Shown piece after piece: positions 1 to 9,930 of a stretch of DNA of 64,000 bases. The notes beneath the pieces were generated by a model, which searched no databases, had not been told where the DNA came from, and worked only from the letters and a program-made list of their open reading frames with translations. Positions within the stretch are counted from its first letter, which is position 1; each line of letters begins with the position of its first letter. A program made the translations under genes and the position numbers. Origin of the DNA: JAEUIX01 sp046156035 (GTDB lineage Bacteria > Planctomycetota > Phycisphaerae > Phycisphaerales > UBA1924); assembly GCA_046156035.1 (NCBI GenBank), contig JBJXEW010000056.1:62001-126000 (forward strand), written 5' to 3'.

Positions 1-1
1 G

Positions 2-841
2 GTCACGCCCGCGAAGGCCGATGGCCCCCCCGCCATCCGGCCCAGCGGCAACCCCTCGCGCGACACGCTGATGCGGATGCAGCGCGTGGTGAACATTGAA
101 CTCAACGAAACGCGTCTTGAGGACGTGATGAAGTTTGTCATCGAGCAGACGGGCATCGATGCCGAGATTTTCTGGAAGACCGACAGCGGCGACGGCCTCG
201 ACCAGGAGACGCTCGTCTCGCTGCGAATCAAGAACATGACCGCCATGGAAATGCTCGACAAGGTGCTCGAGGTCACCGCCGACGGCCAGATCGAGAACGC
301 CTGGCAGATGACCAACCGCGGCATCATGCAGATCGGCCCCAAGAGCCGCCTGAACAAGTTCAAGCGCGTCGAGATTTACGACATCACCGACCTCCTGCTC
401 ATCCTCCCCATCCACGACGAGGCCCCGCAGGTGGACCTTGACAAGGTGCTGCAGCAGTCCGGCGGCGGCGGTGGCGGCGGCGGTTCGCCCTTCAGCGGGG
501 CCACCAATCAGCAGAAGGAAAAGTTGGCCAAGGATTACAAAGAGCAGCGCGCCCGCGAGATCATCGAGGTGGTCACGCAACTCGTGGAGCCGCAGCAGTG
601 GATCGACGGCGGCGGTGACGGCGGCACCATCATCTACAAGGAGTCGTTCCCCGGTCAGATCATTGTGACGGCCGCCGACTACATTCACCGCGGCCTCAAC
701 GGCTATCGCTGGTGGCCCGCGGCACGCACCTCGCCGGGCGGCACCAAGCGCTACGTGTCGCTCGACTTGGACACGTCCAAGTCATCGCTCGATCGCCCGC
801 TCCGCACGCTGCCCGTGACGGGCGTTGCTGGCGGCAGGTGA
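2..841 (+). CDS. Secretin/STN-domain-like protein, 5' end missing
   Basis: The reading frame is already open at the left edge and ends at a TGA at 839-841, so only the C-terminal ~279 residues are seen. The visible part has a short beta-alpha-beta stretch (VVNIELNETRLEDVMKFV) like the STN / secretin N-domains that sit before secretin barrels or in TonB-linked proteins: 'NIELNETRLEDVMKFVIEQT' and 'SLRIKNMTAMEMLDKVLEV' are typical. A run of eight glycines follows at about residue 155. The protein stops soon after, with no secretin barrel, so this is either a stand-alone N-domain protein or a periplasmic partner of a secretion system. Family recognition is moderate; the exact role is unknown. 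It converges with the glycosyltransferase gene 55 bp downstream. Confidence 0.6.
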   Translation, partial: VTPAKADGPPAIRPSGNPSRDTLMRMQRVVNIELNETRLEDVMKFVIEQTGIDAEIFWKTDSGDGLDQETLVSLRIKNMTAMEMLDKVLEVTADGQIENAWQMTNRGIMQIGPKSRLNKFKRVEIYDITDLLLILPIHDEAPQVDLDKVLQQSGGGGGGGGSPFSGATNQQKEKLAKDYKEQRAREIIEVVTQLVEPQQWIDGGGDGGTIIYKESFPGQIIVTAADYIHRGLNGYRWWPAARTSPGGTKRYVSLDLDTSKSSLDRPLRTLPVTGVAGGR

Positions 842-896
842 AGTCGGACGCGGGGGGCCGGTCCACTCGTCAATCTGTCCGGTGCGGGCTGCACCC

Positions 897-2744
897 TCAG
901 TCTTGCTGCGGCGTGTTGGCTCGCCGGGCTTGCTCCGTCGCACAGAACCCGACCCACAACGAGCGATACGCGGCCTCCAACCGCGCCACAGACCCGCAGC
1001 GGTCGCAGATCGGCGACGCGGCGAGTGTGGGCCGTGACGATTCTCGCAAGGCTGCCAGGCGTGGCGCATCGCCAGCCAGAGCGATGGCGAGCCGCACGTA
1101 CTCGTCCTCGCTTGTGGCCACCAGGTCGGCAAGGCCGACGTTGGAGAGCAGGCTGACACCCACGCGTCCGCGGTGACAGTCGCCCGCGAGTGCCACAACG
1201 GGCACGCCCATCCACAGGGCTTCCAGCGTCGTCGTGGTGCCGTTGTAGGGGAAGGGGTCCAGGGCGATATCCATGCCCGCGTACGCGCTCAGATGGTCGT
1301 CCAAACCCTTGGTTTCGCCCCGGAGCGTGCAGCGTGCGGGGTCAACGCTCTCGGCGGCGAACGCGCGGGCCACCTGCTCTGCCGCGGCCTGAGTCTCCAG
1401 CGACGATGCCTTGAGCAGGAGCGTGGAGCCGGGCACGTCGCGCACGATGCGTGCCCACAACCGCAGCACGCGGTCGGTGAGTTTGACCGCCGCGTTGAAC
1501 GAGCCGAAGACGATGCCGGTGGAACGGCCCGCGCGCGTGGCCACGTGCGGGGCGTGCGTGGGCGGCGTGTAGCACAGAAAGCACGGGTCAAGGCGGATGA
1601 GGCGCTCGGTGGCGAAGCGCTCCGCGCCGGGCGGGTCGGTGTGGGTGTCCACAATCCGGGCGTCCATCGTGGGCAGGCCCGTGGTGTGCGGGTAGCCCAT
1701 GTAGGAGACCTGCACCGGTGCGGGCCGCAGCGCGAACGGTGCCAGTCTGCCCATGCCGGTGTGGCCGGTGAGGTCCACGAGGATGTCGATGCGGTCCGCC
1801 TGCACCTGGCGGGCCACGGCCTCGTCGTCCATCGGGCGGATGTCGCGCCACACCGCCGCGGCCTTCAGGCGGGCCGTGAGGGCGTCCTCGCCAATGGTGT
1901 GGTGGTAGCAGTAGGGGGTGAACCGCTCGTGGTTGTGGCCGGTGATGATCCCCTCGATGAAGTGCCCTGCGGAGCGGTCGCGGAAGTCCTGGCTCACATA
2001 GCCCACGCGCAGGGGGCGGTCCGTGTCGAGCGTGTTGGGCAACGGCGCCGTCCACGCGGGGAACACCTTCGCGAGCGCCTCGCCTGCGTCCTTGTGCGCA
2101 CGGAGCACATCCTCTTCGGCGAGGCCATCGAGGTAGAGCGTGGGCTGCGGCCTTCCCATGCTGATGGCCGGGTGCGGGCCCGCGACCTGCTCCAGGCGCG
2201 CCAGCCTTTGCAACGTCCCGATATTGGAGCCCACAAGCCACACGGCCCGGATCGTGGTCATCGCCTCGGTCCATGTGCGCGCGCGCCCCAGCGTCAGGGC
2301 CACGATCCGCGCCAGGTCGTCCTCGCGCCCGGCCGCGATCAGCAGCGACAGCAGCATCAGCAGCGGCGGGCCCACGCGCGGCTGCAACTCGATGGACCGC
2401 CCGAGCGCAGCCGTGGCGGCCTCGTGCTTGCCCACGCTCGCCAGTCGCTTGCCGTACTCCTCCAGCGTGTACGGGTCATCGGGGCGGGCCCTGAGCGCCC
2501 GCTCGAACGTGTAGAGCGATTGTTCGTGCAGGCCCGCGGCACCGAGGATGCTGGCAATGGCACGGAGCGAATCCGCATCGGCCGCGCCCCGAGTGAGGGC
2601 GGTGCGGGCGGTTTCCGCGGCCGCGGCGATCTGCCCGGCCTGGAACTGCGCGACCGCCGCGGCGACGAGACGCTGAGCGCCGGTCGGGGCGGGCTGTGGG
2701 TGCCGCGCGGGATCGGGCGGTCGTTGGCCGGGCCGGTGCGCCAT
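897..2744 (-). CDS. TPR-containing O-GlcNAc transferase-like glycosyltransferase (GT41)
   Basis: 615-residue protein. Residues ~25-150 form TPR-like helical repeats. Residues ~243-600 are a GT41 (SPINDLY/OGT-like) catalytic region, with RVGYVSQDFRDRSAGHF at 246-262, ILVDLTGHTG at ~321-330, APVQVSYMGYPHTTG at ~342-356 and DPFPYNGTTTTLEALWMG at 495-512, which contributes to the nucleotide-sugar pocket. The family transfers GlcNAc or other sugars to Ser/Thr of proteins in the cytoplasm; the acceptor here is unknown. I chose the ATG at 2744 because it lies 8 bp after the gcvP stop; the open frame extends further upstream but only through gcvP in another frame. The tight spacing implies co-transcription with gcvP, an unexpected pairing. 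Confidence 0.88.
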   Translation of the reverse strand: MAHRPGQRPPDPARHPQPAPTGAQRLVAAAVAQFQAGQIAAAAETARTALTRGAADADSLRAIASILGAAGLHEQSLYTFERALRARPDDPYTLEEYGKRLASVGKHEAATAALGRSIELQPRVGPPLLMLLSLLIAAGREDDLARIVALTLGRARTWTEAMTTIRAVWLVGSNIGTLQRLARLEQVAGPHPAISMGRPQPTLYLDGLAEEDVLRAHKDAGEALAKVFPAWTAPLPNTLDTDRPLRVGYVSQDFRDRSAGHFIEGIITGHNHERFTPYCYHHTIGEDALTARLKAAAVWRDIRPMDDEAVARQVQADRIDILVDLTGHTGMGRLAPFALRPAPVQVSYMGYPHTTGLPTMDARIVDTHTDPPGAERFATERLIRLDPCFLCYTPPTHAPHVATRAGRSTGIVFGSFNAAVKLTDRVLRLWARIVRDVPGSTLLLKASSLETQAAAEQVARAFAAESVDPARCTLRGETKGLDDHLSAYAGMDIALDPFPYNGTTTTLEALWMGVPVVALAGDCHRGRVGVSLLSNVGLADLVATSEDEYVRLAIALAGDAPRLAALRESSRPTLAASPICDRCGSVARLEAAYRSLWVGFCATEQARRANTPQQD

Positions 2745-2752
2745 GGTGCCCC

Positions 2753-5700
2753 TCAGGCGTAGGTGCTCATGGGCGGGCACGTGCACACAAGGTTGCGGTC
2801 GCCGTAGGGGTTGTCCACACGCCCCACATGCGGCCAGAACTTCGCATCGCGTAGCCACGCCGCGGGCCACGCGGCCTGCTGACGGGTGTACGGGTGCTTC
2901 CAATCGTCGGAGCCGATCATGCCCATGGTGTGCGGCGCGTTCTTGAGCGGGTTGTCGGCCCGGTCCAGCGCCCCCGCCTCGATCTGGGCGATCTCGGCGC
3001 GGATGGCGATGAGCGCATCGCAGAAGCGGTCGAGTTCGGCCCGAGGCTCGCTCTCGGTCGGCTCGATCATGAGCGTGCCCGGCACAGGCCAACTCATCGT
3101 GGGCCCGTGGAAGCCGTAGTCCTGCAGGCGCTTGGCGATGTCGTCAACCTTGATCCCCGCGCCCTTGTCGAACGCGCGGCAGTCGATGATGAACTCATGG
3201 GCCACGCGCCCGTTCTCGCCCTTGAAGAGCACCGTGTAGTGCTTCTCCAGTCGCTTGGCCATGTAGTTGGCGTTCAGGATCGCCACCTGCGTGGCCCGGC
3301 GCAGACCGCTGCCGCCCATCAGCGCGATGTAGACCCACGAGATGGTGAGGATGCTCGGGCTGCCGTAGGGCGCGGCCGACACCGGCCCGATGGCGTGCGC
3401 CCCTGCCGAGTCCGGCGTGCTCACTGGGTGCCCCGGCAGGAATGGCTCCAGGTGCGACGCGACACCGATGGGCCCCATGCCCGGGCCGCCCCCGCCGTGA
3501 GGAATGCAGAACGTTTTGTGCAGGTTCAGGTGGCAGACATCCGCCCCGATGTCGCCCGGCGAGCACAAGCCCACCTGCGCGTTCATGTTCGCCCCATCCA
3601 TGTACACCTGCCCGCCCGCGGCGTGCACGATCTGGCAGATCTCCTTGATGGACCCCTCAAACACGCCGTAGGTGGAGGGGTACGTCACCATCAACGCGCC
3701 GAGCCGGTCTTTGTGCGCCTCGGCCTTGGCACGCAGGTCGGCAAGGTCGATGTTGCCCTGCGCGTCGTTGGCGACGGCCACGACCTTGAAGCCCGCGATC
3801 ACCGCGCTGGCGGGGTTGGTGCCGTGAGCGGAGTCGGGGATGAGGCAGACATCGCGATGGCCCTGCCCGCGGCTCTGGTGATACGCGCGGATCACCAGCA
3901 GGCCGGTGTATTCACCCTGGCTGCCCGCGTTGGGCTGAAGGCTCACGGCCGCGAAGCCCGTGATGTTTGCGAGCCAGCGTTCCAGGTCGGCGAAGAGGCG
4001 TGCGTAGCCGCGCGTCTGGTCGCGGGGGGCGAAGGGGTGCAGGCGGCCGAACTCGGGCCACGTGACGGGGAGCATCTCGCTGGTGGCGTTGAGTTTCATG
4101 GTGCACGAACCAAGGGGGATCATGCTCTGCGCCAGCGAGAGGTCTCGGCCCATGAGTTTGAAGATGTAGCGAAGCAGTTCGGTCTCGCTGTGGTGCGTGT
4201 TGAAGACCGGGTGCGTGAGGTACGCGCTCGTGCGTGCGTGGGGGGTGGCGATCGGCACCGCGGCACCCCCGGTTGCCGTGAGCAGCGCGTCGATGTTCTC
4301 CTGCGAACTTGCGCCGAAGGCGGCGAGCACCGCGCGGGCGGCCGCACGGTCGGTGGTCTCATCGCAGGTGATGCCGATGGTGCCGTCGCCGAAGTCGCGC
4401 AGGTTGATGCCGCGGTCTCGCGCGGCCTGCAGCACATCGGGCGCTTCGCCGCCCTTGCCCTGCGGCCGCACGCGCAGCGTGTCAAACACTTCTCCGGTGG
4501 TGAGCACCTCGTCGCCCAGTTTCTTCAGGCCGTTGCGCAGGGCGAGCGTGAAGATCCGCACGCGCTGTGCGATGCGGCGCAGGCCCTCGGGCCCGTGATA
4601 CACGCCGTACATGCCCGCGATGATCGCCAGCAGGGCCTGGGCCGTGCAGATGTTGCTGGTGGCCCGGTCGCGCTTGATGTGCTGCTCGCGCGTCTGGATC
4701 GCCATGCGCAGGGCAGGGTTGCCTTGCGAATCACGCGAGACGCCGATGATGCGCCCCGGCAGGCGGCGCGAGTGCTCGGCCCGCGTGGCGATGTACGCCG
4801 CGTGGGGGCCGCCGAAGCCCATGGGCACGCCGAAGCGCTGGGCGCTGCCCACCGCGATATCCGCCCCGGCCCCAGCGGCCCATTCGCCCGGCGGGCGCAG
4901 CAGCGTGAGTGCCAGCAGGTCGGCCGCGGCCACCATGAGCGCCCCCGCCTCATGCACGCGCTTGGTCAGGCCGTCGTAGTCCTCCACGCGCCCGTCGCTG
5001 GTGGGATATTGCACGAGCACACCGCAGAGCGATGCGCCGACCGCCGCCCGATCGAGCGTGTGCACATCGCCAACGATGATCTTCACGCCCATGGATTCGC
5101 CGCGTGTTCGCACCACGGCGATGGTCTGCGGGTGGCAGTGGTCGGCCACGAAGAACGTGTTGCGACCGCTTTCGTCTGCTCCGCCTCCCCCGCCCCCCCC
5201 ACCAATCGCGTAGCACATCGCCATCGCCTCGGCGGCGGCGGTGGCCTCGTCAAGCAAACTCGCGCCCGCGAGCGGCAGGCCCGTGAGGTCGCTCACCATG
5301 GTCTGGAAATTGAGGAGGGCCTCGAGACGGCCCTGGGCGATCTCGGCCTGATAGGGCGTGTACTGCGTGTACCAGCCGGGGTTCTCGAGGATGTTGCGGA
5401 GGATGACCGGCGGCGTGATGCAATCGTGATAGCCCATGCCGATGAACGAGCGCATCACGCGGTTCTGCCCGGCGATGGCGCGCAGTTCGGTGAGCAGGTC
5501 GTGCTCGCCGCGCGGCTCGCCCACGGCCAGCCCCCGCGTGGATTGGATCGCACGCGGCACGGTGCTGGCGCTGAGTTCATCGAGGCTTGCGCACCCGATC
5601 GTCGCCAGCATCTCGCCGATGTCGGCCTCGCCGGGGCCGATGTGGCGGTGCCAGAAGGTGTCGCTGGGGTCGAACGCGTGCGTGCCCACAGCGTGTGCGC

Positions 5701-5794
5701 CAGCGTGTGCCGCGCCGTTGGAGGCGACGGTGCCGCCGGCGGTGTGCGCGGCGGGCGAGAGCAAGAGCGGGGGGCGTGTCCGGGTGCGATCCAT
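2753..5794 (-). CDS. gcvP: Glycine dehydrogenase (decarboxylating), fused P-protein
   Basis: 1013-residue P-protein of the glycine cleavage system. It is PLP-dependent: it decarboxylates glycine and passes the aminomethyl group to lipoyl-H protein. Length fits the single-chain (P1+P2 fused) type, slightly long because of a ~40-residue N-terminal tail. The conserved DTFWHRHIGP start motif is at ~46-55. The PLP lysine is K760 in HLNLHKTFCIPHGGGGPG. There is an eight-glycine insertion at 198-205, just before FFVADHCHPQTI. The start is ATG 5794, with GGAG about 12 nt upstream. No gcvT or gcvH lies in the window. The downstream neighbour is the GT41 gene, 8 bp away. I looked for a glycine riboswitch upstream and did not see one. 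Confidence 0.97.
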   Translation of the reverse strand: MDRTRTRPPLLLSPAAHTAGGTVASNGAAHAGAHAVGTHAFDPSDTFWHRHIGPGEADIGEMLATIGCASLDELSASTVPRAIQSTRGLAVGEPRGEHDLLTELRAIAGQNRVMRSFIGMGYHDCITPPVILRNILENPGWYTQYTPYQAEIAQGRLEALLNFQTMVSDLTGLPLAGASLLDEATAAAEAMAMCYAIGGGGGGGGADESGRNTFFVADHCHPQTIAVVRTRGESMGVKIIVGDVHTLDRAAVGASLCGVLVQYPTSDGRVEDYDGLTKRVHEAGALMVAAADLLALTLLRPPGEWAAGAGADIAVGSAQRFGVPMGFGGPHAAYIATRAEHSRRLPGRIIGVSRDSQGNPALRMAIQTREQHIKRDRATSNICTAQALLAIIAGMYGVYHGPEGLRRIAQRVRIFTLALRNGLKKLGDEVLTTGEVFDTLRVRPQGKGGEAPDVLQAARDRGINLRDFGDGTIGITCDETTDRAAARAVLAAFGASSQENIDALLTATGGAAVPIATPHARTSAYLTHPVFNTHHSETELLRYIFKLMGRDLSLAQSMIPLGSCTMKLNATSEMLPVTWPEFGRLHPFAPRDQTRGYARLFADLERWLANITGFAAVSLQPNAGSQGEYTGLLVIRAYHQSRGQGHRDVCLIPDSAHGTNPASAVIAGFKVVAVANDAQGNIDLADLRAKAEAHKDRLGALMVTYPSTYGVFEGSIKEICQIVHAAGGQVYMDGANMNAQVGLCSPGDIGADVCHLNLHKTFCIPHGGGGPGMGPIGVASHLEPFLPGHPVSTPDSAGAHAIGPVSAAPYGSPSILTISWVYIALMGGSGLRRATQVAILNANYMAKRLEKHYTVLFKGENGRVAHEFIIDCRAFDKGAGIKVDDIAKRLQDYGFHGPTMSWPVPGTLMIEPTESEPRAELDRFCDALIAIRAEIAQIEAGALDRADNPLKNAPHTMGMIGSDDWKHPYTRQQAAWPAAWLRDAKFWPHVGRVDNPYGDRNLVCTCPPMSTYA

Positions 5795-6278
5795 GAGCCT
5801 GCATCTCCGCGTACGAGGTGCCCAGCGAGTCAGCCGTCCAAGCGTAATGGGGGCTGGGGCAATGGTAGAAGAGCGGTGAGCAGTGGGCCGCGGGCTTGGG
5901 TGGTCCGGCCGTCGCGGCCGGTTGGTGCGGGTAGTTAGGGAGAGCCGGAAACAACGACACATGGGACATTCGCACAGGGCCACATCAGAGCCCAACACAC
6001 GATCATCCGCAGGGCCGGATGAGCGTGGCACAGGATCCCGGCCTTCGCGCTCTTCGGGCACTTCGCAGTCAGAATCCGGGTCTTCGGTCTTCGTTTTTCG
6101 CTCTTTCCCCCGGCTTTCCTTCGCGTCCTTGTGCCGAGTCCGGTGGTGGGGGGGCCCTCCGGCAACCCGCCCCGCTCGCGGGCCTATCACTACCATCGCT
6201 CCTCCCGATTCAGGCATCGCCCTCCCCGTTCGGGCGATGCTCTCGCCGATTCCGGCGCGATTGTGAAAGGCCCGTTCT
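5795..6278. other. Divergent intergenic region (gcvP / M28 peptidase)
   Basis: 484 bp without a convincing gene; it must hold both divergent promoters. A perfect 7-bp hairpin (CCGGCCG, loop TCG) lies at 5905-5921. From about 6045 to 6130 there is a low-complexity stretch rich in TCTTCGG/CTTCG words, similar in style to the tandem repeats elsewhere in the window. The M28 gene has an AAAGG ribosome site at about 6266-6270. Short open frames on both strands have no recognisable features. Confidence 0.5.
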
Positions 6279-8381
6279 ATGTCGATCCGCTCTCCGCTTG
6301 GTCTTCGCCTCTTGTCCGTTGCGGCCCTCTCCGGCGCGGCGCTCGCGTTCCTGCCCACGGCATCCGCGGCTCGCGCGGCGGCCCAACCCGGTTCCCTCGC
6401 GCCCGCCGCGGCCGATCCGTCCGCCGTCCTCACCGCGCTCTCGGCCGATGAGCAACTCTACTTCCAGCACGTCGTCTCGCTCTCCAACGAGTTCTTCGAG
6501 GGGCGCGCCCCGGGCACACGCGGCAGCCAACTCGCGGCCGAATACGTCGAGTTCTACTTCAAGAAGTACGGCCTCGCCCCGATCTTCCCCAGCGAGGTGA
6601 AGGCGGCCGACGGCACCAGCGTCCTCACGCCGCGGGCGAGTTACCGCCAGCCCTTCGAGGCAGGCTCAACCACCAAGTACGACGCGCAGAGCGTGGCCTT
6701 CCTGCCCGCGGCCGGGGGAGGGGCGGGCGCGAACCTGCCCACGACGCCGCTGGTGGCTGGCAAAGACTTTGTCCCCCTGCCCCAGTCGGGCTCGGGCAAG
6801 GTGGAGGGTCCGATCGCCTTCGCGGGCTACAGCATCGACGGCGGGCCGTCGGAGTACAACACGTTCGACAAGGACACCGACCTCAAGGGCAAGATCGCGC
6901 TGATCCTTCGCTACGAGCCCAAGAACGCCGAGGGCAAGAGCAAGTGGCAGGCCGCCGGCGAGAGCGGCTGGAGCGTGGCGGCGACGCTGGCGCCCAAACT
7001 CGAGCGGGCCGTGAACAAGGGCGCGGCGGGCATCATCGTGGTCAACCCGCCGGGGGCGGACGACCCGCGCATCAACTCGCTCGAGTTGCCGCGCGGCGGG
7101 GCCAACCGGTTCGCGCCACCGCTGACCATTCCCGCGGTGTTCATGACCATCGAGCAGGCTTCCGTGCTCACGCGGCTTTCGGGCAAGGAACTGGTGGAGT
7201 TGACCAAAGCCGCGGACGAGAAGGGCGGCGTGGTGGAACTTGCGGATTCGCGCGTGGCGATCGAGGTGCAGGCCACCAAGGTGCCCAAACTCACGGACAA
7301 CGTGGGCGCGGTGCTCGCGGGCAAGGGCCCTCTGGCGGAAGAGTTCATCGTGATCGGCGGGCACTTTGACCACCTGGGCATGGGCACGGCGGGCGGTTCG
7401 CGTGATTCCAACGCCGCGGGCAAACTGCACCCGGGCGCGGATGACAACGCCTCGGGCACGTCGGGCGTGCTGCTGGCGGCCAAGCACCTGAGCGAGAAGT
7501 ACAAGTCCCTGCCGGCGGATGCGAACGTGCGCTCCATCGTCTTCGTGGGCTTCTGCGGCGAGGAGGGCGGGCTCATCGGCTCGCGCTTCTTCGTGAAGAA
7601 CTCACCCATCGCGGCCGAGAAGACCTACCTCATGCTCAACATGGACATGATCGGCCGCCTGCGCGATGACAAGTTTGATGTCGGCGGCGGCGGCTCCGCC
7701 GAGGGGCTGGCCGACCTGATCGACCCGGTCTTTGGCAAGAGAGGCCTGAAGGTGCGCACACGCGACAGCGAGGGCGTGCCCTACAACGGGCGCGGCCCCA
7801 GCGACCACGCCAGTTTCTTCTCCGCCAGCGTGCCCGTGCTCTTCTTCTTCACGGGCCTGCACGCGGAATATCACACGCCCCAGGACTTCTACTGGAAGAT
7901 CAACGTGCCCGGCGCGGTGCGGATCGTGAGCACCCTCGTGGAGATCGCGGAGATGTTCGCCGCGCGGCCCGACGCGCTCAAGTTCACCACCGGCGTAGGC
8001 AAAACCATGCCCACGCGCCCGGAGCCGACGGCCAGCGCGAGCGGTGGCACGCCGTCCCCGGCCCCCGCAGCCGGCGGAGACGAGCCGCGCCCCATGCCCA
8101 TCCGCGTGCGTTTCGGGATCGCCCCGGGCGACTACCAGGACAACCAGCCCGGCGTGCTCGTGGGCGATGTCTTCCCCGGCACCTCCGCCGCGCTGGCGGG
8201 AATCGTCAAGGGCGACCGCCTGACGAAGTGGGACGGCAAGGAGATCAAGGGCATCGAGGAGTGGATGCCCTTCCTGCGCGCCGCCAAGCCGGGCGACGTG
8301 GTGGAGATCACACTCGTGCGCGCCGGCAAGGACGAGGTCGTCAAGGTCACGCTCAAGGGCCGCGAGACCGACGACCGCTGA
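6279..8381 (+). CDS. Secreted M28 zinc aminopeptidase with PA and PDZ domains
   Basis: 700 residues. A Sec signal peptide occupies ~1-34. A PA (protease-associated) region lies at ~165-300. The M28 catalytic domain spans ~340-560, with the expected di-zinc ligands visible: H362 (GGHFDHLG), D388 (HPGADDN), E429 (CGEEGG, with general base E428), D456 (LNMDMIG) and H532 (AEYHTPQD). A Pro/Ala-rich linker (~575-605) leads to a C-terminal PDZ domain (~610-695: PGVLVGDVFPGTSAALAGI). It probably trims peptides in the periplasm or outside the cell. aroA follows after 16 bp, so the two may be co-transcribed although functionally unrelated. Confidence 0.93.
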   Translation: MSIRSPLGLRLLSVAALSGAALAFLPTASAARAAAQPGSLAPAAADPSAVLTALSADEQLYFQHVVSLSNEFFEGRAPGTRGSQLAAEYVEFYFKKYGLAPIFPSEVKAADGTSVLTPRASYRQPFEAGSTTKYDAQSVAFLPAAGGGAGANLPTTPLVAGKDFVPLPQSGSGKVEGPIAFAGYSIDGGPSEYNTFDKDTDLKGKIALILRYEPKNAEGKSKWQAAGESGWSVAATLAPKLERAVNKGAAGIIVVNPPGADDPRINSLELPRGGANRFAPPLTIPAVFMTIEQASVLTRLSGKELVELTKAADEKGGVVELADSRVAIEVQATKVPKLTDNVGAVLAGKGPLAEEFIVIGGHFDHLGMGTAGGSRDSNAAGKLHPGADDNASGTSGVLLAAKHLSEKYKSLPADANVRSIVFVGFCGEEGGLIGSRFFVKNSPIAAEKTYLMLNMDMIGRLRDDKFDVGGGGSAEGLADLIDPVFGKRGLKVRTRDSEGVPYNGRGPSDHASFFSASVPVLFFFTGLHAEYHTPQDFYWKINVPGAVRIVSTLVEIAEMFAARPDALKFTTGVGKTMPTRPEPTASASGGTPSPAPAAGGDEPRPMPIRVRFGIAPGDYQDNQPGVLVGDVFPGTSAALAGIVKGDRLTKWDGKEIKGIEEWMPFLRAAKPGDVVEITLVRAGKDEVVKVTLKGRETDDR

Positions 8382-8397
8382 AAATCGGACACGCGCG

Positions 8398-9930
8398 ATG
8401 CCCGGACGCCCTGAGCCACCGCCACCCTCGCTGCTCGATCTGCCGGACCTCTCGCCCGCGGCGTTGCCGCCCGTCCTGCACGTGCCCCCGCTGGCGCGCC
8501 CGTTTGACGCGGTGGTCCGGCCACCGGGCTCCAAGTCGATCACCAACCGCGTGCTGCTGCTGGCCGCGTTGGCCACGGGCGAGAGCGTGATCCACGGGGC
8601 GCTGGTGGATGCCGACGATGCACAGGTGATGATCGAGGCGCTGCGGCGTCTGGGGGCGGAGGTTGGGGTGGAGGCCAGCGCGGGCACGCAGCCCGTCGTG
8701 CGAGTGCGCGGCGTGGCGGGAAGGTGGAAACTCAAACCCGGCGAGGCCATCACGCTCAACCTGCACAACGCGGGCACGGCCACGCGCTTTCTGGCCGCGG
8801 CGGCCCTCCTCACGCCCCCGGGGGCATCCATCATCATCGACGGCAACGAGCGGATGCGGCAGCGGCCCATCGGCGAACTGGCCGACTTGCTGAAGCGGAT
8901 GGGCGCGAGCGCAGAGTTTCTGGGCACGCCCGGCTGCCCGCCCGTGCGGATTGCGCCGCCGGCGGACTTCGCTGCGCTCGCGGGCGAACTGGAAGTGGGG
9001 CGCACGCAGTCGAGCCAGTTTGTGTCGGCCCTCGCCCTCGTGGCACCGCTCCTGCCGCGCGGGCTCACCCTGCGCTTGCCGGATGGGATCACCAGCGAGC
9101 CCTACGTGGCGATGACGACGGGCGTGCTGGAGCGGCTGGGCGTGGTCGTGCGGGCACGAACGACGAGCGCTGAGGCCGGGCGAGAGATCAGCATCCGCCC
9201 GCTGGCAGGAGTGGGGGGGGCGGGGGCGGTTCTGCACGGATTCACCTTCAACGTGGAGCCCGACCTCTCCAGCGCGTCGTACTTCTGGGCCGCCGCGGCG
9301 ATGATCCCCGGCGCAAAACTGCGGATCGACGGCTACCCGGACCCCGATCATGGAGCCACGCTGCAGGGTGACGGCGCGTTTCTCACGCTCGCGCTGGATG
9401 GCCCGGGCACCGACACGTTCGGCTGCGGTGTGGCGGGCGGAGTTGTGACGGGCCCGGCGCACCTCCGGGCTGCGAGCGTGGATTGCGCCGGGATTCCCGA
9501 CACCGCCATGACCGCCGCGGTGCTGGCGTGCTTCGCGTCGCCCACGTCCGCAAACCCGACGGCCACGTCAAGGCTGCGCGGCCTGCGCACGCTTCGCGTG
9601 AAGGAGACGGATCGGCTCGCCGCGCTCCAGACGGAACTGACCAAACTCGGGGCCGCCGTCGAAATCGAGACGACGGCGAAAGACGAAGCGCTGGTGATCT
9701 CGCCCCCTCGGCCCCCGCGAGACCTGCCCGACGCGCTCGGGAGCAGCGCGAGCGAGCCGAAGCCGGTGGTGTTCGATACCTACGACGACCACCGCATGGC
9801 GATGTCGCTCGCGCTGGTGGGTCTGCGCCGCAAGAACGTGTTCATCCGCAACCCCGCGTGCGTGGCGAAGACCTATCCCACGTACTGGCGCGACCTGAAA
9901 TCGCTGTACGGGGGGAAGTTGACGAGTTGA
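8398..9930 (+). CDS. aroA: 3-phosphoshikimate 1-carboxyvinyltransferase (EPSP synthase)
   Basis: 510 residues. It joins PEP and shikimate-3-phosphate in the shikimate pathway. Diagnostic motifs: PGSKSITNR at 43-51, NAGTATR at 124-130, RQRPIGELADLL at ~154-165, RTQSSQFVSALAL at ~202-214, VKETDRL at ~400 and DTYDDHRMAMS near the C-terminus. It is about 70-80 residues longer than usual. The excess lies in a ~35-residue N-terminal Pro-rich tail and in small internal loops, for example VGGAGAVLHG and the GIPDTAMTAAVLACFASPTSANP region. The 3' end, including the stop codon, overlaps an 8-bp tandem repeat. The other shikimate gene of the window, aroK, is at 27.2 kb. Confidence 0.95.
   Translation: MPGRPEPPPPSLLDLPDLSPAALPPVLHVPPLARPFDAVVRPPGSKSITNRVLLLAALATGESVIHGALVDADDAQVMIEALRRLGAEVGVEASAGTQPVVRVRGVAGRWKLKPGEAITLNLHNAGTATRFLAAAALLTPPGASIIIDGNERMRQRPIGELADLLKRMGASAEFLGTPGCPPVRIAPPADFAALAGELEVGRTQSSQFVSALALVAPLLPRGLTLRLPDGITSEPYVAMTTGVLERLGVVVRARTTSAEAGREISIRPLAGVGGAGAVLHGFTFNVEPDLSSASYFWAAAAMIPGAKLRIDGYPDPDHGATLQGDGAFLTLALDGPGTDTFGCGVAGGVVTGPAHLRAASVDCAGIPDTAMTAAVLACFASPTSANPTATSRLRGLRTLRVKETDRLAALQTELTKLGAAVEIETTAKDEALVISPPRPPRDLPDALGSSASEPKPVVFDTYDDHRMAMSLALVGLRRKNVFIRNPACVAKTYPTYWRDLKSLYGGKLTS

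Noticed and set aside
1173..2762. 529-residue open frame opposite the GT41 gene
   Set aside because: Same cause: low-complexity antisense translation of a well-supported gene.
2894..5938. 1014-residue open frame opposite gcvP
   Set aside because: It is an Arg/His/Val-rich shadow in the antisense frame of a certain gene, produced by high GC content.
5795..5960. Glycine riboswitch upstream of gcvP
   Set aside because: I looked for the conserved aptamer cores on the minus strand and found none.
5935..6165. 76-residue minus-strand ORF
   Set aside because: No ribosome site and no recognisable features; overlaps low-complexity DNA.
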